DNA of 64,000 nt from Clostridia bacterium (GCA_030526425.1 JAUNCT010000005.1:1-64000); one strand, 5' to 3'; counted from the stretch's first letter, positions 50,217 to 59,165 are shown. Notes: generated by a model not told the origin, from the letters alone. Program-made: numbers and translations.

Positions 50217-50840
50217 ATGGGAAAGAAATATACAAACGAGAATTTTTTGCACAACTGCGGATCGGGAAAAGTTGCGATAAAAGATCATATCAAAGCAATC
50301 ACCGAGATGAAGTTTCAGAATCAACAAGTAATAGATTTGCTTGATTTTTACTTGTTTCATGCGCCTATATTGAAATCAAATAAAAATGACGATGGATTTG
50401 GTTTGAAGTCGATGAAAGATTATGGATGGGTTGGGAATTCGGAGACCAATAAGCTGGAAGGGCGACTTTTACGCGCATCCGGAATTGGCGTTTTCTGTTT
50501 TGTTAAAGCAGATTCCATATCCTAAACGCTCGAAATAATAGATTTGGCGGAGAAAATCTGTATCTATCCCCCGAGAACTGTGATGAAACAGAATTGCAAT
50601 TGCTCGATTCGAGAAGATGGTTCGATCGTTATCAGCCAACAAGAAACGAGAATGGAATGTCTGTTTAGGCATATTAGGAATTCTATTGCACATAATCATA
50701 CATACCTGTTTGAAAACGATTTCATAATGCTGGAGGACAATGATGATTCGGGCAGAATAACAGCAAGAATATTGATGGCCAAGCAATCGTTACTTGAATG
50801 GATGAACATTATAAGGAAAAGTGATTCTCCTCATCCATAA
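50217..50840 (+). pseudogene. HEPN-like RNase gene split by an in-frame TAA
   Basis: Two adjacent open stretches lie in the same frame. Residues 1-102 (MGKKYTNENFLHNCGSGK...) end at TAA 50523-50525. The frame then resumes (TLEIIDLAEKICIYPPRT) to a second part of about 100 residues. The second part holds the HEPN catalytic motif R-x4-H as RHIRNSIAHNHTY (RNSIAH at about 50676-50693) and the ITARILMAKQSLLEWM end. Together they look like one protein of about 207 residues belonging to a HEPN family of RNases. AAAGGA precedes the ATG. The sequence is AT-rich, unlike the chromosome, suggesting transfer. A single nonsense mutation is the simplest reading; a TTG restart at 50544 could still make a HEPN fragment. 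Confidence 0.7.
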
Positions 50841-51095
50841 CAAGGTTTGCAACATGGACTATTCGTTATTCTGATGATGGTCTTCGGTGCAAAATTTTCA
50901 AAGCCAGCAGTCATTATTCTCAACTGACGATTTCCAGCCGAATTACTTAAGCAATATGTTCCGCCTCTCTTTCCCGTTTCGCATGACACATCCCGGTTTT
51001 TATGTTATGATATCATAAAGGAATATACGCATTTTGCACATATGCGTTTTGTATGATGCGGGATGCGTGCAACGAGAAAGGGAAATAAGGAACGG

Positions 51096-52568
51096 ATGGA
51101 AACCAAGAAGAACACCTTTGCCGGCGGGGTCGGCTTTATTCTCGCGGCGGCGGGCAGTGCCGTCGGTTTGGGAAACCTGTGGGCTTTCCCCTACAAAACT
51201 TCGCAAAACGGTGGCGCGGCGTTCGTGCTGCTGTACATCATCAGCGTGCTGGTGCTGGGCTTTGTGACGATGGTCTGCGAGATCTTCATCGGCAGACGCG
51301 CGCAGGCGAATGCGGTTTCGGCATATAAAAAAGTCAACAAGAACCTCGGCTGGTGCGGCTTCTTGGCGGTCATGCTGCCGGTGTTCATCATCTGCTACTA
51401 TTCGATCCTCGGCGGTTGGACGCTGAAGTACGCCACGCATTCCTTTTGGGGCAATGCGGGCATGCTCGAAAGCTTTTCCGTCAACACGCCCGAGGTGGCG
51501 CTGTTCACGGGTGTGTTCCTGCTGTTCAGCGCGTTCATCATCATGGGCGGCGTGAAGAACGGCATCGAAAAGATGTCCAAGATCCTCATGCCCATTTTGT
51601 TCTTGCTGATCGTCGGCATCGCTGGGTATTCGCTCACCCTCGGTGAGGGCGTGCGCGATGGTCTGCGCTTCTTCCTGCAGCCGGATTTCTCGACCATCGG
51701 TCCGAAACAGATCCTCGTGGCGATGGCGCAGGCGTTCTACTCCCTGTCCCTCGGCATGGGTATCATGCTTTCTTACGGCTCCTACACGGGCACGCATATC
51801 GATGTGAAGAAGTCCTGCATGATGATCTGCTTCTTCGACACGCTCGTGGCGTTGCTGGCGGGTCTTGCGATCTTCCCCGCGGTCGCGCATTTCGATCCGA
51901 ACCTGCTCGGCAGCAGCAAGGGCATCGCACTGGTGTTCATCATCCTGCCGGATGTGTTCGCTTCCCTCGGCACGGTCGGCAAGATCGTTTCCTTCCTGTT
52001 CTTTGCGATGGTCTGTATCGCGGCGGTCACTTCGGTCGTTTCGCTGGTCGAGGTCGTCACGCAGTTCATCATTCAGAAATTCAAGGTTTCCCGCAAGTTC
52101 TCCGGGCTCGGCGTGGTGACCTTCTGCTTCCTGGTATCCATTCCGATCGCGTGGTCGCTCGGTCATGTGGCGATCAACGGCGAAATGGAGCACGCGTTCT
52201 TCGGCATGGACCTGCTGACCTTCTTCGATGAGGTCACGAACACCTTGCTCATGCCCATGGGAGCGCTGCTCGCCTGCATCACCGTCGGTTGGATCATCAA
52301 ACCCGAAAACGCGCTCCGCGAGCTGGAGGCGTCCGGTTCGAAAATGGGCGGCGCGGTCCTGCAGCGGGTGTTCTGCTTCATGGTGCGTTTTGTGACCCCG
52401 GTGCTGATCCTGTTCGTGGAGCTCAGCGGCATCAAGGGCGAGCTGGATGCGGGGCAGCACGCCGTCGTGATCACGGCGTTGGCATTTCTCGCGGTGTGCA
52501 TCGGCGCTTACTTTATGTTTCTCCGCAATACGAACACGGGCACGAATGCAGACGAAAAGCTGCTGTGA
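51096..52568 (+). CDS. Sodium-dependent transporter, NSS family
   Basis: A 490-residue LeuT-fold membrane symporter with about eleven helices. The signature is GSAVGLGNLWAFPYKTSQNGG, in which the usual Arg of WRFP is Ala, as in bacterial WGFP-type members. Later motifs are YYSILGGWTLKY, SYGSYTG and SLVEVVTQFI. It imports amino acids with Na+. ATG 51096 has AAGGA upstream; an earlier ATG at 51063 does not. A 14-bp palindrome (51005-51018) lies in the promoter region. Substrate unknown. Confidence 0.93.
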   Translation: METKKNTFAGGVGFILAAAGSAVGLGNLWAFPYKTSQNGGAAFVLLYIISVLVLGFVTMVCEIFIGRRAQANAVSAYKKVNKNLGWCGFLAVMLPVFIICYYSILGGWTLKYATHSFWGNAGMLESFSVNTPEVALFTGVFLLFSAFIIMGGVKNGIEKMSKILMPILFLLIVGIAGYSLTLGEGVRDGLRFFLQPDFSTIGPKQILVAMAQAFYSLSLGMGIMLSYGSYTGTHIDVKKSCMMICFFDTLVALLAGLAIFPAVAHFDPNLLGSSKGIALVFIILPDVFASLGTVGKIVSFLFFAMVCIAAVTSVVSLVEVVTQFIIQKFKVSRKFSGLGVVTFCFLVSIPIAWSLGHVAINGEMEHAFFGMDLLTFFDEVTNTLLMPMGALLACITVGWIIKPENALRELEASGSKMGGAVLQRVFCFMVRFVTPVLILFVELSGIKGELDAGQHAVVITALAFLAVCIGAYFMFLRNTNTGTNADEKLL

Positions 52569-52649
52569 TCCGGTATTCAAACGATACGTTCGGCGGGCAT
52601 CCTATGGGTGCCCGCCGTTTGTCGTTCACGGACATCGGCGAGTTCACGG

Positions 52650-52679
52650 TTGACTAATTAACGATAGTTAGATTATAAT
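52650..52679 (+). promoter_or_regulatory. Promoter with embedded operator for the flavodoxin genes
   Basis: TTGACT, 18 bp, TATAAT. The spacer region 52654-52671 (CTAATTAACGATAGTTAG) is a dyad matching its reverse complement at 14 of 18 positions, resembling MarR-type sites. Repression of the flavodoxin/FMN-binding pair is inferred. Confidence 0.6.
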
Positions 52680-52760
52680 ATGCGGAAACGACGATTCGGG
52701 GGCAGACCCCCGGGAGGAAGGGACCGGCGGGAACGCTTGCCGGAAAACCGAATAGAAAGC

Positions 52761-53198
52761 ATGAAAACAGCATTGGTCTATGCATCCGTACATCACGGAA
52801 ATACGAAGAAACTGGCGGAAAGGATCGCCGCGGAATGCGGGGTGGAGCTCGTCGACGCGGTGATGTCGCCGCACGCGGACCTTTCGGGGTACGACAAGAT
52901 CGGCTTCGCGTCGGGCTCGTATTTCAACAAAATGCACCAAACCGTTTTGCGGGCGATCGAAGAGGACCTGCCCGAGGGGAAGGACGTATTCTTGATCTGT
53001 ACCTACGGCAGCCGCGGGGCGTTCGGCTCGGCGGAGTCGTTGCTTGCGGCAAAGCGCGCGTGCATCGTCGGTACATTCGGTTGCCGCGGCTTCGACACCT
53101 ACGGTCCGTTCAAGCTCATCGGCGGTATCGCGAAGGGTCATCCGGACGAGCGGGACCTTGCTGCCGCAGTCGCGTTCGTGCGGGGCATCATCGGATAA
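52761..53198 (+). CDS. Flavodoxin-like protein
   Basis: A 145-residue flavodoxin-fold protein starting MKTALVYASVHHGNTKKLAE, whose loop binds FMN phosphate (the TGNT-like HHGNTKK). SGSYFNKMHQTV and TYGSRGAFGSAESL complete the site. It carries low-potential electrons in the cytoplasm. The ATG at 52761 lacks a strong ribosome-binding site; a leader with two hairpins precedes it. It is 11 bp before the FMN-binding protein gene, so the two form an operon, possibly redox- or MarR-regulated. Confidence 0.88.
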   Translation: MKTALVYASVHHGNTKKLAERIAAECGVELVDAVMSPHADLSGYDKIGFASGSYFNKMHQTVLRAIEEDLPEGKDVFLICTYGSRGAFGSAESLLAAKRACIVGTFGCRGFDTYGPFKLIGGIAKGHPDERDLAAAVAFVRGIIG

Positions 53199-53209
53199 AG
53201 GAGAAAACC

Positions 53210-53617
53210 ATGGAAAAGAAAACGAAGATCGTTCTCACCGTCATCGCGGCGGTGCTGTTGCTCGCACTCATTGCGGGTGGGTTCTACCTCAAGTCGGTCG
53301 CGGAGTACAAGGCGAAGGTCGAAGCTATCACGTTCACTTCGCCGGACCTCGCGCAGTTGCCGGACGGTACTTACGAGGGCTCGTTCGATGCGGGGATCGT
53401 CGCCGCGCGGGTGCACGTATTTATTGAGGATCATACGATCGTGCGTATCGACATCCTGGAACACAAAAACGGGAAGGGAAAGCCCGCGGAAGCGGTCATC
53501 GCGAATATGGTCGGAGGACAAACGACGGCGGTCGAGGCCGTTGCGGGCGCGACGAATTCGAGCAAGGTGCTGCGGAAAGCCGTGGAGAACGCGCTGGAAG
53601 CGGGACCGGTCCGTTGA
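53210..53617 (+). CDS. Membrane-anchored FMN-binding domain protein
   Basis: A 135-residue protein with an N-terminal membrane helix (about 6-27, VLTVIAAVLLLALIAGGFYL) and an extracytoplasmic FMN-binding domain (LPDGTYEGSFDAGIVAARV, HVFIEDHTIVRIDILEHKN). The motif VEAVAGATNSSKVL matches the site where FMN is attached to Thr or Ser in this family, usually by an Ftp-type transferase. It probably serves extracellular or membrane electron transfer and pairs with the flavodoxin. AAAGGAGAAAAC precedes the ATG. Confidence 0.9.
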   Translation: MEKKTKIVLTVIAAVLLLALIAGGFYLKSVAEYKAKVEAITFTSPDLAQLPDGTYEGSFDAGIVAARVHVFIEDHTIVRIDILEHKNGKGKPAEAVIANMVGGQTTAVEAVAGATNSSKVLRKAVENALEAGPVR

Positions 53618-53840
53618 CTTGAACCGGCAAGGGGACCGCGGCGGTTATGTCGCGGTCCTTTTTCGGCAACAGGAGGATAGCGAGCGCCTTTTGGAAATAA
53701 TTCGCGGTCCGCTTCCGGACGGTCTTTGATGGTCAAACGATTTTATGTATAATAACAAACAGTTACAAGAAATATCAAATCGACGGGGAACTGCATGCAA
53801 AATGCCATGAGTCCCGTTTCGGAAAAAGGAAACCGACCGG

Positions 53841-56144
53841 ATGGAAGCGAAGAAACGACCGATGAAATTTCAGATCCCCGGGCAAAAGCCACGGGCTCCC
53901 GGAAACCGGGAACCTGCGTTCAAGCCCGGTCGGATCATCCCACCGCTGCTCGTCGTATTGTGCGTGCTGGCGTTGATTTTGGATTACGCGTCCCGCCAGC
54001 GCGAGACGATCGTCGAATATGCAGAGTACAATGCCGCACAGTTGACCGAAATGGTCGCGACGGAGATCGCGGCGACCGTCGGCTATGCGGAAAGCAGCAT
54101 CCGCGGTATCGCCGTTTCGATCGGTGCGGGAATGACCGGACCCGAGCTGAAGGACCCGCGCACGGTCATTTCACCGCTGACGGAGAACACCCCGTTCGGC
54201 GCGATCGAGTACATCCGCGCGGACGGCATGAACATCATGAACCCCGGAGAGCCCTTCGACGCGAGCGACCGGACCTATTACACCGAGGGGATCCGCGGGA
54301 ATACGGGCATCTGGAACAATCACCATCCGAAGGTCTCCAAGGAAACGCTCGTGAATTTTTACACGCCGCTGTATTACGGCGGTGAGATCGCGGGCGTTCT
54401 CACGGGATATCTCGAATCGCGCAGGCAGATCTCGCCGTTGCTGCGGATGGAGTTTTTCGGCGCGGAGACGATCGGTTTTCTGTACGAGAAGAACGGGATG
54501 CTCATCTGCTCCTCGCGGGAAGACGTGCCCTTCGTGCCCGACCTGACTGTGGACAAGATGATCGAGGGCTACGGCTTCAACGAAGCGCAGGAAAAGGCGT
54601 TCCGCGAGATCCTAAACGGGGAAACGAACGGCAGCGTTTCGTATCGGGGCGCGCACGGAGAAGGCCGCATTTCGGTTTCCGCCGTCCCCGGAACGGACTG
54701 GTACGCGGCGCTCGTCATTCCGGCAAGCTCTTTCGAAACGGTCGTCGGCGCAAGCACGCGGAACGCGGCGGTGCTCATCGTCACGAGCTGCGCGGTGCTG
54801 GGGGTGTACGTTGCCTATTTGATGTACCGTTCCGCAGTGGAACGCAGACGCATGGCGAGGGAGAACGAAAAGCTCGAGGAGGAGAACCGCCGCTTCGATG
54901 AGGAGAACCGCCGCGCGTTCGAAGAACTGCGGCGGGCGAATGCGGACCTGGAGGAAAACCGGGTCCAGTTGGAAAAAGCGCGCGACGAGGCGAATGTCGC
55001 CAACCGCGCAAAGAGCACCTTCCTGTTCAGCATGAGTCACGATATCCGCACGCCCATGAACGCCATCCTCGGCTATACGGGGCTGATGGAAAAGGAACTC
55101 GGCGACCCGGAGAAGCTGGCGGATCATCTCGCGAAGATCCGGACGAGCGCCGATTACCTGCTCGCACTCATCAACAACGTGCTCGAGGTTTCGCGGATCG
55201 ACAGCGGAAAGATCGCCGTGGAGGAAAAGCCCGTCGATCTGATGGACCCGGAGTGCTCGGTCGTGCCGCTGCTTGAAAACGAGATCGCGCGGCGGAATCA
55301 GAAATTCGAAGGCACGATGGACATCACACACCGCTATGTGTACGCCGATATGCAGAAGATCCGCGAGGTCATGATGAACCTCATGTCGAACGCCATCAAG
55401 TATACGCCGGCGGGCGGTTCGATCCGCATGGATTTCCGCGAGATCGAATGCGAGCGGGAGGGATACGCCCGTTACGTGAACAGCATCATCGACACGGGTA
55501 TCGGCATGAGCCCCGAATTCGTCGGCCGTATCTTCGACGATTTTGCGCGCGAACACGACACCACCGAAAGCAAGGTGGTGGGAACGGGTCTGGGGATGGC
55601 GATCGTCAAACGGCTCTGCGATATCATGGACGCACGTATCGAGATCGACTCCGAACGGGGCAAGGGTACGACGATCCGTGTGATCATGGAACACCGCATC
55701 GCGGAGGAGGCGGATGTCGCCGCGAACCGCAAGGTGCCCGCGACGGAGCAAGCAGCGGATATCGCCGGGGTGCGGATCCTGCTTGCGGAAGACAACGAGC
55801 TCAATACCGAGATCGCCTGCGCGATCCTTTCGGATGCGGGCGCCGAGGTCGAACACGCCGCGGACGGTGCCATCTGTGTGGAGATGCTGCGGGAACGCCC
55901 GGCGGGATACTACGATGCGATCCTCATGGATATCCAGATGCCCGTGATGAACGGGTATGCCGCCACGGAGGAGATCCGCAGGATGGAAGACCCGGAAAAG
56001 GCGTCCATACCGATCATCGCGATGACGGCGAACGCCTTCGATGAGGACCGCAAAAACGCGGAAAAAGCCGGAATGAACGCTTATGTCGCCAAACCAATCC
56101 GCGTGCCCGAATTGAAGGAGGTCCTCTCGCGGTTCACAAAGTGA
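53841..56144 (+). CDS. Hybrid sensor histidine kinase/response regulator
   Basis: A 767-residue membrane protein. A helix at about 32-50 and another near 310-330 enclose an extracytoplasmic dCache-like sensor (about 50-305, GEPFDASDRTYYTEGIRGNTG). A coiled-coil (ARENEKLEEENRRFDEENRR) leads to the HisKA domain with MSHDIRTPMNAILGY (phospho-His), HATPase_c (MNLMSNAIKYTP, DTGIGMSPEFVG, GTGLGMAIVKRL) and a C-terminal receiver with the Asp in DAILMDIQMPVMNG. Monocistronic with a terminator; no HPt or output partner adjacent. The signal is unknown. Confidence 0.94.
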   Translation: MEAKKRPMKFQIPGQKPRAPGNREPAFKPGRIIPPLLVVLCVLALILDYASRQRETIVEYAEYNAAQLTEMVATEIAATVGYAESSIRGIAVSIGAGMTGPELKDPRTVISPLTENTPFGAIEYIRADGMNIMNPGEPFDASDRTYYTEGIRGNTGIWNNHHPKVSKETLVNFYTPLYYGGEIAGVLTGYLESRRQISPLLRMEFFGAETIGFLYEKNGMLICSSREDVPFVPDLTVDKMIEGYGFNEAQEKAFREILNGETNGSVSYRGAHGEGRISVSAVPGTDWYAALVIPASSFETVVGASTRNAAVLIVTSCAVLGVYVAYLMYRSAVERRRMARENEKLEEENRRFDEENRRAFEELRRANADLEENRVQLEKARDEANVANRAKSTFLFSMSHDIRTPMNAILGYTGLMEKELGDPEKLADHLAKIRTSADYLLALINNVLEVSRIDSGKIAVEEKPVDLMDPECSVVPLLENEIARRNQKFEGTMDITHRYVYADMQKIREVMMNLMSNAIKYTPAGGSIRMDFREIECEREGYARYVNSIIDTGIGMSPEFVGRIFDDFAREHDTTESKVVGTGLGMAIVKRLCDIMDARIEIDSERGKGTTIRVIMEHRIAEEADVAANRKVPATEQAADIAGVRILLAEDNELNTEIACAILSDAGAEVEHAADGAICVEMLRERPAGYYDAILMDIQMPVMNGYAATEEIRRMEDPEKASIPIIAMTANAFDEDRKNAEKAGMNAYVAKPIRVPELKEVLSRFTK

Positions 56145-56163
56145 ACTTGTTTCCGGGACATGC

Positions 56164-56197
56164 AAAAACCCCGCCGCAGTTGCGGCGGGGTTTTCTT
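56164..56197. terminator. Bidirectional terminator
   Basis: AAAACCCCGCCGC pairs with GCGGCGGGGTTTT around AGTT, between convergent genes. Confidence 0.92.
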
Positions 56198-56215
56198 GCG
56201 CTTTTTTGTCCGGGG

Positions 56216-57514
56216 TCACCAGCGGAAGATCCGTTTCCAGCATTTGAGATCCACGGGTTCGAAGCGGCGTTTGATCTGCTTGACGAGTTCGTTGCGGTCG
56301 GCATTTTTGACCACGACATCGAACTTCTCGTTGCAGCCGAAGGTGATGGTCTTGCTTGTGCCCATGATCTTTTCGAGTTCCTTGAGCATCGCTTCGCGCG
56401 AGCATGCACCGTCGTAGATCTTGATCGCCGACCATCCCTCAACGGGGGATTCGCTCTTCACGACGGAGTATTCGCCGATCCACGGTTGTTTCATGAGCTC
56501 CTCGTAACAAGCGTCGATGCGCTCCACGGTGTCGATGGCGAGCAGGTACATGACGTTTTCGGTGAAATGCGCGGAGCTCTTGACATAGTTGCGGTAGGGG
56601 GAGCTGCGCTTCTTTTCGAACAGGCGGCGCATGCCTTCGTTCGCAAGCTCGGCGTAACGGATGACCAGCAGGTTCTGCTCGATGTTGTTGCTGAAGTAAG
56701 GGACACCGCATTCGGTGAGCTTGCGCATCATGCGGTCCGCCTTTTCCTCGCTCATCCGGACGGTGCGGATGTATTCGAGCTTGCCCATGTCGTAAAGGGC
56801 GGCGCCGTCCATCGTGATGATGGGGTAGCGGAGTTTGACGCCGGGAAGCAGCTCACGTACCGTTGCCTGCGTTTCGACGGTGCTGATGGTGACTTTGGCG
56901 CCGTCGTCCATCAGGCGGTTCAGTTCCACAAGGGAGTAGGGGGAAAGCCGGCTGTCGTTGCCGAGCAGGCTGTGACCGAGTGCGGAAACGAACAGCGTGT
57001 CGGTGTTTTGACGGCGCGGCAGATGCACGCGGTTGACGACCGCTGCGACCGCGACGCCGATCACGGTGTCGAGCATGCGGTTGAATACAAACAGGAACAG
57101 GTCGGGATAGGTGTCGCCGAAATGTCCGACCGTGACGCTGATGTAAACGACTGCGGAGAAGTAGGTCATATCCGACAGCTTCATCAAAACGGTCGAGTGC
57201 AGCATCGGGATGAGGAGCAGCGAAACGGCGAAGTAGTGCAGGCTGTCGTTCATACCGCGGCCGAACATGGCAAGCTCTCCCATACGGAGAGACAGACCCC
57301 ACAGCGCGCCGATGGCGGTACCGAGGATGCGCTTACGGGCAACACCCTTCATGTCCTTGGTGTAGGGCTGGATGGACTGCATCGCGGCGAGCGCCGAGAA
57401 CAAGGGGATGCCCTGTTTGCCGCGGAGCACGTAGATGGCGAGGCACAGCCCGACCGCAATGGCGGTGCGGACGATGCGCTGCCCCGGGACGGGGATTCGG
57501 AATTTATCTTTCAT
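56216..57514 (-). CDS. FUSC-like membrane protein fused to a degenerate HAD domain
   Basis: A 432-residue fusion. The ATG at 57514 has GGAG 8 bp upstream; the frame extends 17 codons further without a site. Residues 1-165 carry about four to six helices of the FUSC/aromatic-acid-exporter type (VRTAIAVGLCLAIYVLRGK, RILGTAIGALWGLSL, NRMLDTVIGVAVAAVVNR). Residues 170-432 align with Cof-type HAD phosphatases (LVELNRLMDDGAKVTISTVE, ITMDGAALYD). Motif I is ALGHSLL (178-184) in place of DLDGTLL and motif IV is FGCNEKFD in place of GDGxND, so phosphatase activity is almost certainly lost. It may sense a ligand for the transport domain. Confidence 0.85.
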   Translation of the reverse strand: MKDKFRIPVPGQRIVRTAIAVGLCLAIYVLRGKQGIPLFSALAAMQSIQPYTKDMKGVARKRILGTAIGALWGLSLRMGELAMFGRGMNDSLHYFAVSLLLIPMLHSTVLMKLSDMTYFSAVVYISVTVGHFGDTYPDLFLFVFNRMLDTVIGVAVAAVVNRVHLPRRQNTDTLFVSALGHSLLGNDSRLSPYSLVELNRLMDDGAKVTISTVETQATVRELLPGVKLRYPIITMDGAALYDMGKLEYIRTVRMSEEKADRMMRKLTECGVPYFSNNIEQNLLVIRYAELANEGMRRLFEKKRSSPYRNYVKSSAHFTENVMYLLAIDTVERIDACYEELMKQPWIGEYSVVKSESPVEGWSAIKIYDGACSREAMLKELEKIMGTSKTITFGCNEKFDVVVKNADRNELVKQIKRRFEPVDLKCWKRIFRW

Positions 57515-57703
57515 AAGCATTTCTCCATGCGTGATATTCGGATCGTTTGCCGTGGTTTTCGGCAAGACATCATATTATATCGCAAAACGGACCGTGTGGA
57601 CATTGAATTTTTACCGGGTTCAAATAAGAGAAATTTTATCAAAAGGGCATTGCATTTTCGGAAACGCGGTGGTATGCTAATCGCGACAACTGAATTTGAT
57701 TGG

Positions 57704-57811
57704 TCTTCGGGGCAGGGTGAAATTCCCGACCGGCGGTTATAGTCCGCGAGCCGACTGGCATGAACCGGTGTGATTCCGGTACCGACCGTTACAGTCCGGA
57801 TGGAAGAAGAT
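57704..57811 (+). promoter_or_regulatory. FMN riboswitch (RFN element)
   Basis: The conserved RFN strings are present in order: CTTCGGGGCAGGGTGAAATT, CCCGACCGGCGGT, AGTCCGCGAGCC, GAACCGGTGTGATTCCGGTA, CCGACCGTTACAGTCCGGAT, GGAAGAAGA. It lies upstream of ribU and riboflavin kinase and is followed by a terminator hairpin that overlaps the ribU leader, so FMN should switch transcription off. The 190 bp between this element and the upstream FUSC gene show no further gene. Confidence 0.97.
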
Positions 57812-57866
57812 GTGTTGTGTATCCCGCCTGCAACCGGCGGAACCGCAGCTCCTTGATACATGCAAC

Positions 57867-57905
57867 ACCTGGAAGACGATCTTTCAGGTGATTCTTGTTT
57901 TTTAG
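57867..57905 (+). terminator. Riboswitch-controlled terminator
   Basis: CACCTGGAAGA pairs with TCTTTCAGGTG (one G-U), followed by ATTCTTG and six T, just before the ribU ribosome-binding site AGGAG. Confidence 0.85.
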
Positions 57906-57916
57906 GAGTAACAACA

Positions 57917-58654
57917 ATGGAAAGAACCCAAACGAACGAACGTACCCGTAAAATGGTCGTGACCGGTATGCTGGCGGCTGTCGCATTTTGCGCTGTGCTG
58001 CTCGGCCGCGTCATCCCCAACTTCAACGGCTTTCTGAGCTACGACCCGAAAGACGCGGTCGTTGCGATCGGCGGCTTCATCTACGGGCCGGGCGTCGCGC
58101 TCATCATCACGGTGCTCGTTTCCCTCATTGAGCTGTTCACCATCTCCACCACGGGTATCTACGGCTTCATCATGAACGTCGTTTCCACGGCGTCCTTTGC
58201 ACTGCCCGCCGTGATCGTTTACAAGAAGATGCACAGCATGAAGGGTGCTTATGTCGGCGCCGCAGCGGGCATCGTTTCCATGACCGCGATGATGATGCTG
58301 TGGAACCTGATCATCACCCCCATCTACATGGGCATGCCGCGCAGCGTCGTTGCGGGCATGATGTTCACCGTGTTCATGCCCTTCAACCTCGTGAAGAGCG
58401 GTATCAACGCGGGTCTCACCCTGTTGCTGTACAAGCCCCTTGTCACCGCGCTCCGCAGCGCGAAGCTTATCCCCGAGGCAAAAGCGGGCAGCCAGAAGTT
58501 CAAATGGGGTTACATGCTCGTTTCCGCGGCGATCCTTTCCGCGTTCATCGCGGGCTTCGTGATGCTCGTGAAGCCCAAGGCGAAGGAAGAGCCGAAGGAA
58601 GAACCCGCCGCAGTGACGGAGACCGTTGCGACCGAAGCGCCCGCCGCGAACTGA
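57917..58654 (+). CDS. ribU: Riboflavin ECF transporter S component
   Basis: A 245-residue membrane protein of the RibU type. Substrate-binding subunits of energy-coupling factor transporters have six helices; here residues 10-190 fit (GMLAAVAFCAVLLGRVIP, LSYDPKDAVVAIGGFIYGPG, MLWNLIITPIYMGMPR). ATG 57917 follows AGGAG. An unusual C-terminal extension adds another helix (YMLVSAAILSAFIAGFVMLV) and an acidic Ala/Pro tail (KEEPKEEPAAVTETVATEA). Control by the upstream FMN riboswitch makes riboflavin the substrate. The shared ATPase and EcfT subunits are not in this window. Confidence 0.94.
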   Translation: MERTQTNERTRKMVVTGMLAAVAFCAVLLGRVIPNFNGFLSYDPKDAVVAIGGFIYGPGVALIITVLVSLIELFTISTTGIYGFIMNVVSTASFALPAVIVYKKMHSMKGAYVGAAAGIVSMTAMMMLWNLIITPIYMGMPRSVVAGMMFTVFMPFNLVKSGINAGLTLLLYKPLVTALRSAKLIPEAKAGSQKFKWGYMLVSAAILSAFIAGFVMLVKPKAKEEPKEEPAAVTETVATEAPAAN

Positions 58655-58703
58655 AGCACCGCACGGTGCTTGCGGTGTGACCGACAAAGAAAAGCAGGTG
58701 CCG

Positions 58704-59153
58704 ATGAAAGAACCTTTACCGTATTGTGATTTTCCCCTGCCGTGCACCTTCCGGGGCACGGTCGAAACGGGCAAACAGCTGGGACGGAAGCTCGGCTTCC
58801 CGACTGCGAACCTCATCCTCCCGGGGGACGCGGTCACACCGCCCTACGGCGTGTATGTGTGCACGCTGACCGTGAACGGGGAAGACTTCCCCGCAGTGAC
58901 GAACGTGGGCAGGCATCCGACGACGCCCGACGGACCCGCGACCGTGGAGTCGCATATCCTCACACCGGGAAACCACGACTTGTACGGGAAGCAGGTCACC
59001 GCGACGCTGTACGCTTTTCTCCGCCCGGAACAACGCTTTTCGGGGATCGAAGAGCTGATCGCCGCCATCGACAAGAACAAACGCCAGGCGCTGGAATGGT
59101 TCGCGGAGAACCCCGGCGCGCTGAAACACCGCTCGCGGGAAACCGGCCTGTGA
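58704..59153 (+). CDS. Riboflavin kinase (monofunctional)
   Basis: A 149-residue enzyme phosphorylating riboflavin to FMN. The core TGKQLGRKLGFPTANLILPG and YGVYVCTLTVNG, with TNVGRHPTT and LYAFLRPEQRF, matches the RFK domain. In most bacteria this domain is fused to FAD synthetase in RibF; here it stands alone. ATG 58704 follows an AGCAGG site. It is co-transcribed with ribU (49-bp gap), so import and trapping of riboflavin are regulated together by FMN. FAD synthetase must be encoded elsewhere. Confidence 0.92.
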   Translation: MKEPLPYCDFPLPCTFRGTVETGKQLGRKLGFPTANLILPGDAVTPPYGVYVCTLTVNGEDFPAVTNVGRHPTTPDGPATVESHILTPGNHDLYGKQVTATLYAFLRPEQRFSGIEELIAAIDKNKRQALEWFAENPGALKHRSRETGL

Positions 59154-59165
59154 ACGGAGAAACGG

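Noticed and set aside
51005..51018. TTATGATATCATAA palindrome before the NSS symporter gene
   Set aside because: Short and AT-rich; could be chance or part of a -10 region, and no regulator is identifiable.
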